Positions 39,660 to 49,261 are shown, numbered from the stretch's first letter. The stretch is 64,000 bases of DNA from Poritiphilus flavus (GCF_009901585.1 NZ_WXYO01000009.1:62001-126000); one strand, 5' to 3'. A program made the numbers and translations. The notes: generated by a model not told the origin, from the letters alone.

Positions 39660-40874
39660 ATGAAGAATTATAAGATCTTTCCATGGATTCTTGGCCTGTT
39701 TTTTTTGACTGTTGCTTCCGGGCAGGACGACGGGGAAAAGGCTTCCAAACCTGAAGGAGAATTTGAGCTGGAGTTGGAGACGGAATACCGCTACTTTTAC
39801 AATGATGCGCAATTTGAAGGTCAGAAAGATCACTATCCTTCCATTGCCTTCCGCCCGGAATACACCCTGGAGTGGAACAAAGGTTACGAAAGCATAAATT
39901 TTACAGGTTTTCTGAGGCTGGACAGGGATGACGAAAGGACCCACTGGGATATACGTGAACTCTATTACCTCAAAGCAAAGGGTAACTGGGAGTTGAGCGT
40001 GGGCCTTAAAAAGATCTACTGGGGTGTTGCTGAGAGCAATCACCTGGTAGATATTATCAATCAGACCGATGCGGTGGAAACCTTTGATGGAGAAGAAAAG
40101 CTGGGACAGCCAATGGTACAGTTTTCCTGGGTAACGGACAAGGTTGGTACTTTTGATTTCTTTTACCTGCCTTACCATCGTAAACGAACTTTCGCGGGCG
40201 AAGCCGGTAGATTGAGGTTTGGTACAGTCATCAACCAGGATGATCTGGGCTACGAAAGCGGGGCCGAAGAGTGGCGGCAGGATCTGGCCGTTCGTTGGAA
40301 GCACTATTTTGGGATCTTTGACCTCGGGCTTTCCCATTTCTACGGGAACGGCAGGGAGCCTCTTTTTACTTTTGACGCCCAGGGGAACATCAACGCCTTT
40401 TACCCTGTGATCCATCAATCAGGGCTGGACCTTCAGATCACTCACGGAGCCTTTCTCTGGAAACTGGAGTCCATTTACAGGCATGCGGACGCACAGGATT
40501 TTGTGGCTCTGGTAGCGGGCCTGGAGTATACCTTTAGCAATATAGATGGCAATGGCCTGGACATTGGATTATTGGGTGAATATCTCTACGATGAAAGAGA
40601 TGAATTAGCCCTGACAGCGCTTCAGAATGACATATTTTTCGGAAGCAGGATCGCTTTTAATGATACCCAGGACACCTCTTTTTTGCTTGGTGGAATTGCA
40701 GACCTTGATGGAAGTAGTAAGATCTTCAGCCTCGAGGCATCCAGGCGCTTTGGCAGCACCTGGACCGCCGAGATCGAGGCCCGGATCTTCACTGATATCG
40801 AAGACAACGAATTGATACTTTCGAATTTCAGGGACGACAGTTTCCTTCGTATCTCGATCTCCAAGTATTTCTAA
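39660..40874 (+). CDS. outer-membrane beta-barrel protein of the MMPL operon
   Basis: 404 residues from the ATG at 39660, which gives a proper signal peptide (MKNYKIFPWILGLFFL, ending ASGQ); the in-frame ATG at 39591 would add 23 residues without signal character. The mature protein is made of alternating aromatic strands (ETEYRYFYNDAQFEG, and REDPLFTF-like segments) and ends in the aromatic LRISISKYF, as outer-membrane barrels do. Similar to DUF1302-type porins in context only. It is likely the outer-membrane partner of the MMPL exporter. Confidence 0.75.
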   Translation: MKNYKIFPWILGLFFLTVASGQDDGEKASKPEGEFELELETEYRYFYNDAQFEGQKDHYPSIAFRPEYTLEWNKGYESINFTGFLRLDRDDERTHWDIRELYYLKAKGNWELSVGLKKIYWGVAESNHLVDIINQTDAVETFDGEEKLGQPMVQFSWVTDKVGTFDFFYLPYHRKRTFAGEAGRLRFGTVINQDDLGYESGAEEWRQDLAVRWKHYFGIFDLGLSHFYGNGREPLFTFDAQGNINAFYPVIHQSGLDLQITHGAFLWKLESIYRHADAQDFVALVAGLEYTFSNIDGNGLDIGLLGEYLYDERDELALTALQNDIFFGSRIAFNDTQDTSFLLGGIADLDGSSKIFSLEASRRFGSTWTAEIEARIFTDIEDNELILSNFRDDSFLRISISKYF

Positions 40875-42022
40875 GGTTCAGAAGGGTCTGCGAAAAGTGC
40901 CTGCAATACCTCCATCTGCAGATTTTCGGCTTTTTTCCGAATTGGGGATTCCATCATGGTATTGAAATTGGTGGCGAGGAATAAAATGGAATCGAGTTCG
41001 GGAAGGTAGATCAGTACACAACCCGCTCCGATCCCTCCTCCGGAATGCCCTATTCCAAAGGTTACATCCAGATCGTAGTAGGTTAAGCCAAGCCCGTACC
41101 TTCGCTCACCATTCTCATCCAAAACCCATTCCTGCATAAGCTCCAGGGTTTTAGGCTTTAGGAGTTTACCTTCAACAAGGCCTTTCAGGAAGTTAACAGC
41201 CTCGAGTGTGGAGGTTATCATTCCGTCATCCCCGCGCATTGAAGCCACATTGGCACGTTGCATTTTGGAGATGTTTACCGGAATACCTTCAAGCAATACA
41301 TCCCAATAAGCCGAGACAAGGTTCAGGTCTTTGGTATGGTTTTGAGGAGTTAGATAAAGGGTGTTCTTTAAACCCAGTTTTTTAAAGATCACCTTCTTCA
41401 TAAAGGCTTTATGGTCTCCGGTTACCTTGTCGGCAATCAGGGAAAGCAGACCGTAATTTGTATTTCTGTAGGTATAGCGGCTGCCGGGTTCAAACTCCAG
41501 TTCTTTGCCTTTGATATAAGCCAGCATTTCAGCTGGACTCAGAACGGATAGCGGATCCTGGACGATCCTGGAGACCAGAATTGGATCCGTGCTGTATTCC
41601 GGTAATCCGGAAGTATGGTTTAAAAGCATCCGAACCGTTATTTTCTCACTGCCCTCTATGGCTTGCAACCAGGGCAGGTCCAGATAGTCCACAATCGGGT
41701 CGTCCAGGCCTAACTTACCCTTTTCATATAGTTTAAGTATAATTACGGCCATATAGGTCTTACTTACACTTTGCAAAAAATAGCGATGATCCGGGCCTAA
41801 CACTTTTTGCGCTTCAAGATCCGCATACCCCTCTGCATGCGACCAATAACCCACTCCTGGGTTGTAGACGGTCAGGGCAAGACCCGGAATACCTAAATCC
41901 GTATATTTTTTAAAGATTTCTTTGATCGCCTGCTGCCTTTCCACAGGGAATTCCTGTTGCTGAGCATAGCCGAAATGAAAGATCAATGCGGCAAGAATTG
42001 TGATAATTGTTCTTTTTTTCAT
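40871..42022 (-). CDS. secreted beta-lactamase-family serine hydrolase
   Basis: 383 residues with a signal peptide (1-20, ending GYAQ). The penicillin-binding fold motifs are SxxK as Ser85-Val-Ser-Lys88, Tyr185-Arg-Asn187, and HSGG near residue 328. Such class C-like proteins include esterases, D-aminopeptidases and true beta-lactamases; nothing here shows beta-lactamase activity. Its end overlaps the end of the convergent barrel gene by four bases. Confidence 0.88.
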   Translation of the reverse strand: MKKRTIITILAALIFHFGYAQQQEFPVERQQAIKEIFKKYTDLGIPGLALTVYNPGVGYWSHAEGYADLEAQKVLGPDHRYFLQSVSKTYMAVIILKLYEKGKLGLDDPIVDYLDLPWLQAIEGSEKITVRMLLNHTSGLPEYSTDPILVSRIVQDPLSVLSPAEMLAYIKGKELEFEPGSRYTYRNTNYGLLSLIADKVTGDHKAFMKKVIFKKLGLKNTLYLTPQNHTKDLNLVSAYWDVLLEGIPVNISKMQRANVASMRGDDGMITSTLEAVNFLKGLVEGKLLKPKTLELMQEWVLDENGERRYGLGLTYYDLDVTFGIGHSGGGIGAGCVLIYLPELDSILFLATNFNTMMESPIRKKAENLQMEVLQALFADPSEP

Positions 42023-42130
42023 GATGAATGTTTTGGCAAATTTGCAGGCTCAGCCCCAAAAACAGGCCGTTTTTAGACTACTTTTTGTTGAAGTGTAGTG
42101 ATTTCTGCTCTGAAATGTGGTTTTTGCATT

Positions 42131-42955
42131 TCAGTCTGCCTGAACTGCATTCCGAAACCATCTTTTAAAATCGGGTGCAGTAAGCCTGCTGATGGTCAGA
42201 TGATCCGGGAAACCGGAATCTTTTAGTAATTCTGCTCTCAATTTTCCATTTGCTTCCCTTTGATAACCCTTAATGAGATCCCGGTGCACAATGAATTTCC
42301 GATTGAGCCTGAAGAAGGACTCTTCCGGAAGCCGTGGCATGATCTTATTCAAAGACCCCTCCAGGACATAGTTCCGACCTTCTTTCGTCCTAAGATATGT
42401 TGCTCCATCTTCCACGTAAAAGCCAAGGATATCCTCAAAGCCCAGGGTGGTCACGGACTTTCCAAGTTGTACTTCGAACCCCCTTTCTCTGATCGCTTTG
42501 TCTCTAGCCCGCAGCGACATGGTATTACGCCATTGATCGTAAAAATATATCCCGATATAAATACCGTTGATCACCAGGATCCAAATAAAGAAAATGAAGA
42601 GGTTATAGGTGTAAAATTTTGTTGGCAAGGGGCCATCTCCGAAGAGGGCGTTTACAACTTCCGTTTGCAATATGATAAAGCCCTGGGCGAACAGGTTGGT
42701 GAACAGTATCTGAAGCCCAATGCGTTTCGCCGGAGCTTTTAAATAGGGAAGCCAATTATCCAGCCAGAGTATGGTCCTGCGAATGATCCACCAGGCTATA
42801 AAACCTGATGCCGTATCTATGGCGTAGGTAGTATAAGTGTACCAATCCCAACGAATTCTGGAATAAGTGAGATGATAGTTTATGGTATTGATCACGGGGA
42901 TCAGCACCAGAAACAACAGGCTGTCATTGTATTTTCCAAGATACCTGGAGAGCAT
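42131..42955 (-). CDS. LytTR-domain transcriptional regulator with membrane N-terminus
   Basis: 274 residues. Four predicted membrane helices (about 12-30, 43-62, 80-100, 118-140) are followed by a LytTR DNA-binding domain (about 165-270; GFYVEDGATYLRTKEGRNYVL and FFRLNRKFIVHRDLI). This is a membrane-bound one-component regulator; no histidine kinase is near. The target is unknown: it may control the serine hydrolase behind it. Confidence 0.9.
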   Translation of the reverse strand: MLSRYLGKYNDSLLFLVLIPVINTINYHLTYSRIRWDWYTYTTYAIDTASGFIAWWIIRRTILWLDNWLPYLKAPAKRIGLQILFTNLFAQGFIILQTEVVNALFGDGPLPTKFYTYNLFIFFIWILVINGIYIGIYFYDQWRNTMSLRARDKAIRERGFEVQLGKSVTTLGFEDILGFYVEDGATYLRTKEGRNYVLEGSLNKIMPRLPEESFFRLNRKFIVHRDLIKGYQREANGKLRAELLKDSGFPDHLTISRLTAPDFKRWFRNAVQAD

Positions 42956-43040
42956 CTTTCCGGTTTTGATTTAAAGATACCTTAAGTTTGTTTTTGTTAC
43001 AAAATGATATTCGAATTGATTACATTTACCGCCAATTTTT

Positions 43041-43982
43041 ATGGCCCTAATGAAACAGATCACTAACAGTATTCTGATGATTCGCCCGGTAAGCTTCCGC
43101 ATGAATGAGCAAACCGCGGTAAACAACTATTTTATGGAGGAAATGGACCTCCAGGAAGGAGTTATTAATGCGAAAGCCCAGGCGGAATTTGATGCTTTGG
43201 TCAAAGCGCTGAGGGATAAGGGTGTGAATGTAATAGTGGTGGAAGACAGCCTGGTACCGGACACACCGGATTCCATCTTTCCGAATAACTGGATCTCCTT
43301 TCACAGCAGCGGGACGGTGGTGGTCTACCCCATGTTTGCCCCAAACCGAAGACAGGAAAGAAGGGAAGATATTCTTGAGATCCTGGAAGGCGAGGGATTT
43401 AAGATCGAGAACGTCATTGATTATACCTCTGCAGAAGAAGAAGGGGTCTTCCTGGAGGGTACCGGAAGTATTATCATGGACCGCGTAAACCAAAAGGTCT
43501 ATTGCGCGCTTTCCCCCAGGGCGGATGAAGAGCTGATCATTGAATTCTGCGAGGATTTTGACTGCCTGCCAGTCATCTTTACGGCAAACCAAACCGTAGA
43601 TGGTGAGCGATTACCCATTTACCACACCAATGTGATGATGTGCCTGGCTGAGGACTATGCGGTGATCTGCCTGGACGCTATAGACGACAAGCAGGAGCGA
43701 AAGAATGTGGTCAGGAACCTGAAGGAAGATGGGAAGGAAGTAATAGCCATTACGGAAGAACAAACGCAGCACTTTGCGGGTAATATGCTTCAGGTGGCGG
43801 GATCGGATGACAAACGCTTTCTGGTGATGAGTTCGCAAGCCTATCACAGTCTTACTCCGGATCAACTGGTGAGGTTGGAATCTTACAATCCTATAATCCA
43901 CAGTAAACTGGATACCATTGAGACCTGTGGCGGCGGTAGTGCCCGTTGCATGATCGCTGAGGTATTTTTACCCAGGGCCTAA
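43041..43982 (+). CDS. ctlX: citrulline utilization hydrolase CtlX
   Basis: 313 residues, pentein fold. The N-terminus ITNSILMIRPVSFRMNEQT and the motifs NNWISFHSSGTVVVYPMFA, FLEGTGSII (Glu), YHTNVMMCL (His) and TCGGGSARCM (Cys nucleophile) match the CtlX family, linked to citrulline or arginine-derived hydrolysis. The start may also be the ATG at 43050. The -7-like TACATTTA lies at 43021-43028. It is a distant relative of the amidinohydrolase at 32199. Confidence 0.92.
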   Translation: MALMKQITNSILMIRPVSFRMNEQTAVNNYFMEEMDLQEGVINAKAQAEFDALVKALRDKGVNVIVVEDSLVPDTPDSIFPNNWISFHSSGTVVVYPMFAPNRRQERREDILEILEGEGFKIENVIDYTSAEEEGVFLEGTGSIIMDRVNQKVYCALSPRADEELIIEFCEDFDCLPVIFTANQTVDGERLPIYHTNVMMCLAEDYAVICLDAIDDKQERKNVVRNLKEDGKEVIAITEEQTQHFAGNMLQVAGSDDKRFLVMSSQAYHSLTPDQLVRLESYNPIIHSKLDTIETCGGGSARCMIAEVFLPRA

Positions 43983-44044
43983 AGAGGCAAACCCCTTCAA
44001 TTCCATTGGATAATTTTTTTATTGTTAGCTCAGGAAATATTAGG

Positions 44045-45481
44045 CTAACCTTGGTGTTTTCCAAAAGTTATACTATGAAGAAAAACCAGGGTCATAACCA
44101 CCATAAACAGGGAGAAGGGTAGTGATGTGATGATCAGGAGTTTTTGAGCAGCCACCAATACATCTATTTCTGGCCTGGCATAGCCAAGGACGATTAATGC
44201 CAGGGTGGCCATCAAAACAAACACCGACCAGATCAATCGATGCTGCTTTCTAGGTTTTTGACTGCCGCGATCTGTAAACATGCTAAGGACGAACACTGCG
44301 GAATCCACTGAGGTGACCAGGAAACTGATCAATAAGACAATAGTTATGATATTAAGACCTGTGGCCAAAGGGTAGTTTTCGAAAAAGACAAAAATCGAAG
44401 AAAACACATTGCCAAACTCCCCCTGGTACTGCCCCCAACCCTCAATGATCTGGAAGGCAGATGTCCCGAAAACGGAAAACCAGAAAAAAGTCCCGATGGA
44501 AGGTATTATCATAACTCCCAACAGCAACTGTCTTAGGGTCCGCCCTCTTGAAATACGGGCTATAAAGATACCTGTAAATGGAGCCCAGGCCAACCAGAAG
44601 GCCCAGTAGTAGAAAGTCCAGTCCGTTAAGAATTCCAGGCCCGGATCGTAATTCCCGTAGGCAATGCTCATGGGAATGAAATCCAGTAAATACCGCCCGG
44701 TGGCCGTTACAAATGACAACAATATGGCGCCCATATCGCTGGTCAGAAAGACGAAAAGCAACAGGATCAGGGTGATAACAATATTGATCTTTGAGATGAT
44801 CTTTATACCCTTGTTAACCCCCTTCCAGACAGATATAAATGCCAGGGAAGAGATCAGGGTGGCCAGTAGCAATGTAGTTGCCAATCCGTAGCTATCATCG
44901 CCCAGATGATTAAGGCCTCCGGTTATCTGCGCAGTGCCAAGCCCAACCGCAGCTATTAAGCCGAAAACTGTAGTAATGATGGTCATTACATCAATCCCTT
45001 TACGTGCGGCTTTGTTATGAATAACATCTTCTATGGATGCACTGACACTTACCCGTTTTTGTCTCACAAAAAGGGCGTAACCCACTACCATGGCAAAAAG
45101 CCCGTAAAAGGCCCAGGCAGTAAATCCCCATTGATAGAAGGTAAACTCAAGGGCCAGGATCTCAGGCTCCCAGGAAGCTTTAAAAGGTGGATTCTGCTGC
45201 ATAAATACCGGTTCCTGGACTGCCCTTAGCAATATTCCGGCACCCATCCCGGCGCTGTAAAGCATAGAGATCCAGGCCCAAAGGGAATGCTCGGGCTTTT
45301 CCTCCGCTTTTCCAAGTTTAAGTTTTCCCAGTGGGGAAAGCGCAAAAGCTACCAGCAAGAGTACACAACCCAGTCCGAGATAAAGGTAAAAGTGGCCAAA
45401 GTAATTCCGAACCCAAACAGAAGCCTGCTCTATGACCTTATAACTTGACTCTGTGAAAACAAAAGCCGTTAAGGACAACAC
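44045..45481 (-). CDS. BCCT-family betaine/carnitine/choline transporter
   Basis: At least 478 residues. The BCCT signature is clear: WTFYYWAFWLAWAPFTGIF, followed by IARISRGRTLRQL, with about twelve membrane helices. It takes up glycine betaine, choline or carnitine, probably with Na+ or H+, for osmoprotection. The first GTG (45481) is inside what looks like the first membrane helix: the upstream frame continues as RHQQLLSISIGILFVLSL. No ATG, GTG or TTG exists in that upstream frame as far as the stop region of the preceding gene, so the true start is unclear. It follows the gene at 45592 by about 110 bases. Confidence 0.9.
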   Translation of the reverse strand: MLSLTAFVFTESSYKVIEQASVWVRNYFGHFYLYLGLGCVLLLVAFALSPLGKLKLGKAEEKPEHSLWAWISMLYSAGMGAGILLRAVQEPVFMQQNPPFKASWEPEILALEFTFYQWGFTAWAFYGLFAMVVGYALFVRQKRVSVSASIEDVIHNKAARKGIDVMTIITTVFGLIAAVGLGTAQITGGLNHLGDDSYGLATTLLLATLISSLAFISVWKGVNKGIKIISKINIVITLILLLFVFLTSDMGAILLSFVTATGRYLLDFIPMSIAYGNYDPGLEFLTDWTFYYWAFWLAWAPFTGIFIARISRGRTLRQLLLGVMIIPSIGTFFWFSVFGTSAFQIIEGWGQYQGEFGNVFSSIFVFFENYPLATGLNIITIVLLISFLVTSVDSAVFVLSMFTDRGSQKPRKQHRLIWSVFVLMATLALIVLGYARPEIDVLVAAQKLLIITSLPFSLFMVVMTLVFLHSITFGKHQG

Positions 45482-45591
45482 AAACAGAATACCGATAGAT
45501 ATGCTGAGTAGCTGTTGATGTCTTATAAAGGATCTGATGATATGCCTTTCAGGATTCGATCCTAAAGATAGCGGATTTAATGGTACCCGCC

Positions 45592-47097
45592 TTATTCGGC
45601 AGACACCCTAAATTCGCGAATGGCCTTATTGGGCTCCATGATGTTGTAGCCTTCCCAGAATTCCGGATTGTATTGGGCCATGTAAGTTGCCCTAACACTT
45701 TTATCCTCCGTGTAGTTGTCAAAACCGCTTTGGTTTATCAATTCGTTTTCAAACACCACCAACTCCCATTTATTAGTGTTGGCCATTCTAAAGTCAATAT
45801 TGAGCTTAAGTTCGTTCTGCTTTCTTCGGCCCTTTACGTGTTTGTTCTTTTCAATAACATCCAGGGGGCGATCAAAGCGGAACCAACGACCAAAACTAAG
45901 GTCCGCGAATTTCAGGTCGTATCTCCCATTGCTTAATTTCCCAAAGCGCATGGTACCCTTATACAGCGTTTCGCGATAAAAAATACCCAGTAACCTGAAA
46001 TTTTTAAGGTTCCTGAGATTCTCAAAGTCGATCTGCATCACGGCAAAGTCTTCTATATTGATGTACAATCTTCCTTTGAAGTCGGCGCTTCGTTTAGGAA
46101 TAAATTCAATTACATAGACCCCTTCCTCATCGATCTCTGAATAGCCAGCAATCCTGTACTCGTATTTTCTGTATTTATCAATGAGGTTTAATTTGGTATC
46201 CTCCTTGTAATACAGCTCCCCGAGTAACTCGTCGAAAATGTGTTTTTGACTATCCGCCACACCGGAGACCGTGTCTGTTTCCATCTCTTCGGCCAGCTTC
46301 TTTGCTTCTTCTTCCTCCATATCACTTAGAATGGAATCTACCTGTACCTTTTGACTGAAAATACCCGACTTTATCTTTAAATATGAATCCGGTTTTACGT
46401 TTTGCTTGAACATGGTTTCCATACGTTTACCGAGATCTTCAAAAGAGCCAATATTCTTTTTGTCATAAAGCTCGGCAGCTTTCAGAACATTCACCTTATA
46501 CTCCTCTTTCGTCTTATAGAAGTCGCCCAGGGTTTCCGAATAATGCGAAGAACTTCGGGGTATGGCCATTGCAATGCTGTCTATCAATGCCTCGTTCAGT
46601 TCTTCAATAGATGATTTCTCAAATCCGAAATCTACTTTCTGTATATTTCCAAAGATGGACTGCCTCAGGAAGTAACGCTGCTTGATGGGATCCTTATTTA
46701 CATTTTGAGGTAAACGCTCAATCATTTTTTCAATGATCTCCTCTGCTTCCAGTTCCTTGTCAAAAAGATAAACTCCGCTTAGCTCTATCGCTTTTGGAGC
46801 AATGAAGATCACGGAATCCAATACCTGGTCTGTAGGTAAAGCGGTCCGCTCGTAACCCATGCTGGAGATCACCAGGGAATCCGGTTTTGTTCTCAGCTCG
46901 TCAAGGATCAGACTAAATCTCCCTTCCTCGTTACTGATGATCCCCTTGTTTTCCTCGTACTGTACGGTGGCATAGGGGATAGCTTCCTTGGTTTTCGCAT
47001 CCACCAGTCTGGAACTCAGGGTTTGGGCAGAGGTTGCAGTGCCTAGAACAGTGGTAAATCCAAGAAACAAGAGGTGCCTGAAGAGGTTAGTGCGCAT
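45592..47097 (-). CDS. carboxypeptidase-regulatory-domain outer-membrane-associated protein
   Basis: 501 residues from the ATG at 47097, which gives a good signal peptide (MRTNLFRHLLFLGFTTVLG, ending TSAQ); an upstream ATG at 47118 adds seven residues. A carboxypeptidase-D-like beta-sandwich (about 20-100: LSSRLVDAKTKEAIPYATVQY) leads into a long alpha/beta part of unknown function (about 120-500), with an acidic helical stretch (EEEEAKKLAEEMETDT). Common and conserved in Flavobacteriaceae, but without a known role. It probably faces the periplasm. Confidence 0.78.
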   Translation of the reverse strand: MRTNLFRHLLFLGFTTVLGTATSAQTLSSRLVDAKTKEAIPYATVQYEENKGIISNEEGRFSLILDELRTKPDSLVISSMGYERTALPTDQVLDSVIFIAPKAIELSGVYLFDKELEAEEIIEKMIERLPQNVNKDPIKQRYFLRQSIFGNIQKVDFGFEKSSIEELNEALIDSIAMAIPRSSSHYSETLGDFYKTKEEYKVNVLKAAELYDKKNIGSFEDLGKRMETMFKQNVKPDSYLKIKSGIFSQKVQVDSILSDMEEEEAKKLAEEMETDTVSGVADSQKHIFDELLGELYYKEDTKLNLIDKYRKYEYRIAGYSEIDEEGVYVIEFIPKRSADFKGRLYINIEDFAVMQIDFENLRNLKNFRLLGIFYRETLYKGTMRFGKLSNGRYDLKFADLSFGRWFRFDRPLDVIEKNKHVKGRRKQNELKLNIDFRMANTNKWELVVFENELINQSGFDNYTEDKSVRATYMAQYNPEFWEGYNIMEPNKAIREFRVSAE

Positions 47098-47171
47098 AAC
47101 AACAGATTTTAAATGCAATTACGGTACTAAGACGCCTTTGGCCTAAAAAAGTTACTTTTTTTGCAGAAATT

Positions 47172-48596
47172 TTAAGATTTGGAAATGTTTCTGATCATCC
47201 CTTCAAAGATGAAATAATGAAAGGGAAGCACACTATACCAATACAACCGCCCCTTTAAGCCGCGTGGCCGGAAAGTGGCCGTTTGGTGTAATACGTCGTT
47301 GTCGTCAATTCTAAATTCCAGCCAGGCTTCACCCGGGAGTCGCATTTCCGCAAAGAGCAGAAGTCTTCTTTTTTCCCTGTCTGCAAGCAGTACCCTCCAA
47401 AAGTCCAGCGCATCGCCAGGAAAGATCTTGTCCGGATGGGTGCGGCCCCTTCTCAGTCCGACCCCTCCTATCAGCTTATCCATGAAACCCCGTATCCTCC
47501 ATAACCAGCTTCCGTAATACCAACCCTGTTCCCCTCCGATCTTCCAGATATTTTCAAGCACCCGTTCCCGGTTACTTACCTTGATCTTTTTTTCATCTTT
47601 TAATACGCCAAACTTGGGTACCTGAATATAACGCTCCAGGTTTTTCTTAAACCTACCGCTGACCATACTGTCTTTCCAACTGCTAACGACCAGGTTTTGC
47701 TCGATCTTTTTGAAAGCCATTGCGATGGCCTCCTGGTAGGTGTGGGTTCGTATTTCCAAAATATCCGCCAGACGGTTGTCTTTGGCTATCACTTCAATTT
47801 TCATACTGTCAACCAGGTTTAATGCCAGCTTAAAGGAGGTTGAAGTCACAAAATACAGCCAGTAGGAAGAGAGTTTTGGCGTCATTACGGGCACCGTAAA
47901 GATCCAATTTCGGAATCCCCGGGCCTTTGCGTAGCCCTGCAACATTTGCTTGTAGGTCAGTACATCCGGACCGGCAATATCAAAGGAATCATCATAGGTT
48001 TTAGTATTTCCCAGTACCCCTGTTAAAAAATGCATGACATCACGGATGGCGATAGGCTGGGTCTTGGTCAGCACCCATTTTGGAGTGATCATAATGGGTA
48101 ACTTTTCGCATAGGTCTCTGATGATCTCAAAAGAAGAACTTCCCGAGCCTACGATAATTCCAGCCCTGAGTACGGTAAGGGCGTAATCTCCTTCACCCAG
48201 GATCTGTTCCACATTTTTACGGGACCACAGGTGTTTGGAGAGGTTTTGGTCGTTAACGATCCCACTGAGATAGATTACCTGCCTTATAGCTGTTCCTTTA
48301 ACCGCATCGTTAAAGTTGTTTGCGGTCCTGGCTTCCATTTCATCAAAGTCTTTGGTGGAAGTTGCCATAGAGTGGATCAGGAAGTAGGCGGCCTGAATAT
48401 CCGATGGGATATGCCCTTGCGAGACAGGCCTTAAAAAATCGATCTCAATGATCCTTACTTTAGCCCGTGTCTCCTCGTCAATGGAAAGGCGTTCCTTGTC
48501 CCTTACCGCACATACCACCTCATGCCCGGCTTCCAGAAGCAGGGGGAGTAATCGCATGCCGATATAACCATTGGCACCGGTTAATAGGATCTTCAT
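47172..48596 (-). CDS. NAD(P)-binding SDR-type protein with DUF2867-like C-terminus
   Basis: 474 residues. The N-terminal Rossmann fold (MKILLTGANGYIGMRLLPLL) is that of atypical short-chain dehydrogenases; the active-site YxxxK is not evident. The C-terminal part (about 330-470; GDALDFWRVLLADREKRRLL and LPGEAWLEFRIDDNDVLHQT) matches the DUF2867 type. The function is unknown. It starts 13 bases after the small gene at 48610, so the two are probably cotranscribed. Confidence 0.85.
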   Translation of the reverse strand: MKILLTGANGYIGMRLLPLLLEAGHEVVCAVRDKERLSIDEETRAKVRIIEIDFLRPVSQGHIPSDIQAAYFLIHSMATSTKDFDEMEARTANNFNDAVKGTAIRQVIYLSGIVNDQNLSKHLWSRKNVEQILGEGDYALTVLRAGIIVGSGSSSFEIIRDLCEKLPIMITPKWVLTKTQPIAIRDVMHFLTGVLGNTKTYDDSFDIAGPDVLTYKQMLQGYAKARGFRNWIFTVPVMTPKLSSYWLYFVTSTSFKLALNLVDSMKIEVIAKDNRLADILEIRTHTYQEAIAMAFKKIEQNLVVSSWKDSMVSGRFKKNLERYIQVPKFGVLKDEKKIKVSNRERVLENIWKIGGEQGWYYGSWLWRIRGFMDKLIGGVGLRRGRTHPDKIFPGDALDFWRVLLADREKRRLLLFAEMRLPGEAWLEFRIDDNDVLHQTATFRPRGLKGRLYWYSVLPFHYFIFEGMIRNISKS

Positions 48597-48609
48597 TTGC
48601 GTTATTTAT

Positions 48610-49035
48610 TTACAAATCCTCAATGGATGTTGGTGAATTATCCGCTTTGTAATCCAGTAATTTTTTAAAGAACTTCTGGATGGCCTTGGTATCTGCCCGT
48701 ACTTTAATGAAAAAATGATCCCTGTAAATGGAATAAATGGCTAGGTCTCCCTTATAAATGGATAGTTTGTAAAAGGGGATGACCAGGGCATAGGTTTCCA
48801 GCAGGGAGCGAAATCTGACAATGATACCCCTGGGCCTCATTTCTATATTGCAGCTGTTCAGATTATTGTCGAGGATCAGTAGATTTCTGATCTCCACACT
48901 CGCCTCGGTGATCATCAATTTTGGGGAACCTATGCCTCCAAGAGCCCATCGTTGCTTGAGTGGGAAAGGTTTTCCAACTTCCTCATCCACTTTGCGGGTG
49001 ATCTCTTTGTTGTTATAGGAAACGTTTACCAGCAT
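48610..49035 (-). CDS. conserved-looking protein of unknown function
   Basis: 141 residues from the ATG at 49035 (an ATG at 49050 would add five). No signal peptide or membrane helix is obvious. The middle (PRGIIVRFRSLLETYALVIPFYKLSIYKG) looks like a beta-rich soluble domain. I do not recognise the family. It lies just upstream of the SDR-type gene with a 13-base gap. Confidence 0.6.
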   Translation of the reverse strand: MLVNVSYNNKEITRKVDEEVGKPFPLKQRWALGGIGSPKLMITEASVEIRNLLILDNNLNSCNIEMRPRGIIVRFRSLLETYALVIPFYKLSIYKGDLAIYSIYRDHFFIKVRADTKAIQKFFKKLLDYKADNSPTSIEDL

Positions 49036-49232
49036 ATCAGTCCGCAGCATGGATTTTGGGCGAATGCCCTTTGATCAAACTGCTATATTCGTTCTTTGCA
49101 TTAGGTGTTTCCCGGAGATTTCTGCAGCTGGCTCCTTGCAAATATTTCATAGTTTTCTTTTGTATAAAGTTACGGAAATCTCTCCACGGATTAATACTGT
49201 ATGCGCCTATCTTTAAAAGCCCAAAAATTATG

Positions 49233-49240
49233 TAGTTTTG
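49233..49240 (+). promoter_or_regulatory. -7 element of the argS promoter
   Basis: TAGTTTTG, a perfect TAnnTTTG, 21 bases before the argS ATG. No TTG lies at the ideal -33 position. Confidence 0.55.
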
Positions 49241-49261
49241 CAGCTTCAATCCCTATGATAA

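Noticed and set aside
39579-40418. 279-residue minus-strand frame
   Set aside because: Opposite the signal-peptide-bearing beta-barrel gene of the MMPL operon and without family features.
42260-42742. 160-residue plus-strand frame
   Set aside because: Antisense to the LytTR regulator gene, which has clear domain motifs.
49037-49249. 70-residue minus-strand frame before argS
   Set aside because: It covers the argS promoter region, has no ribosome-binding site or recognisable features; a real gene cannot be excluded but is not supported.
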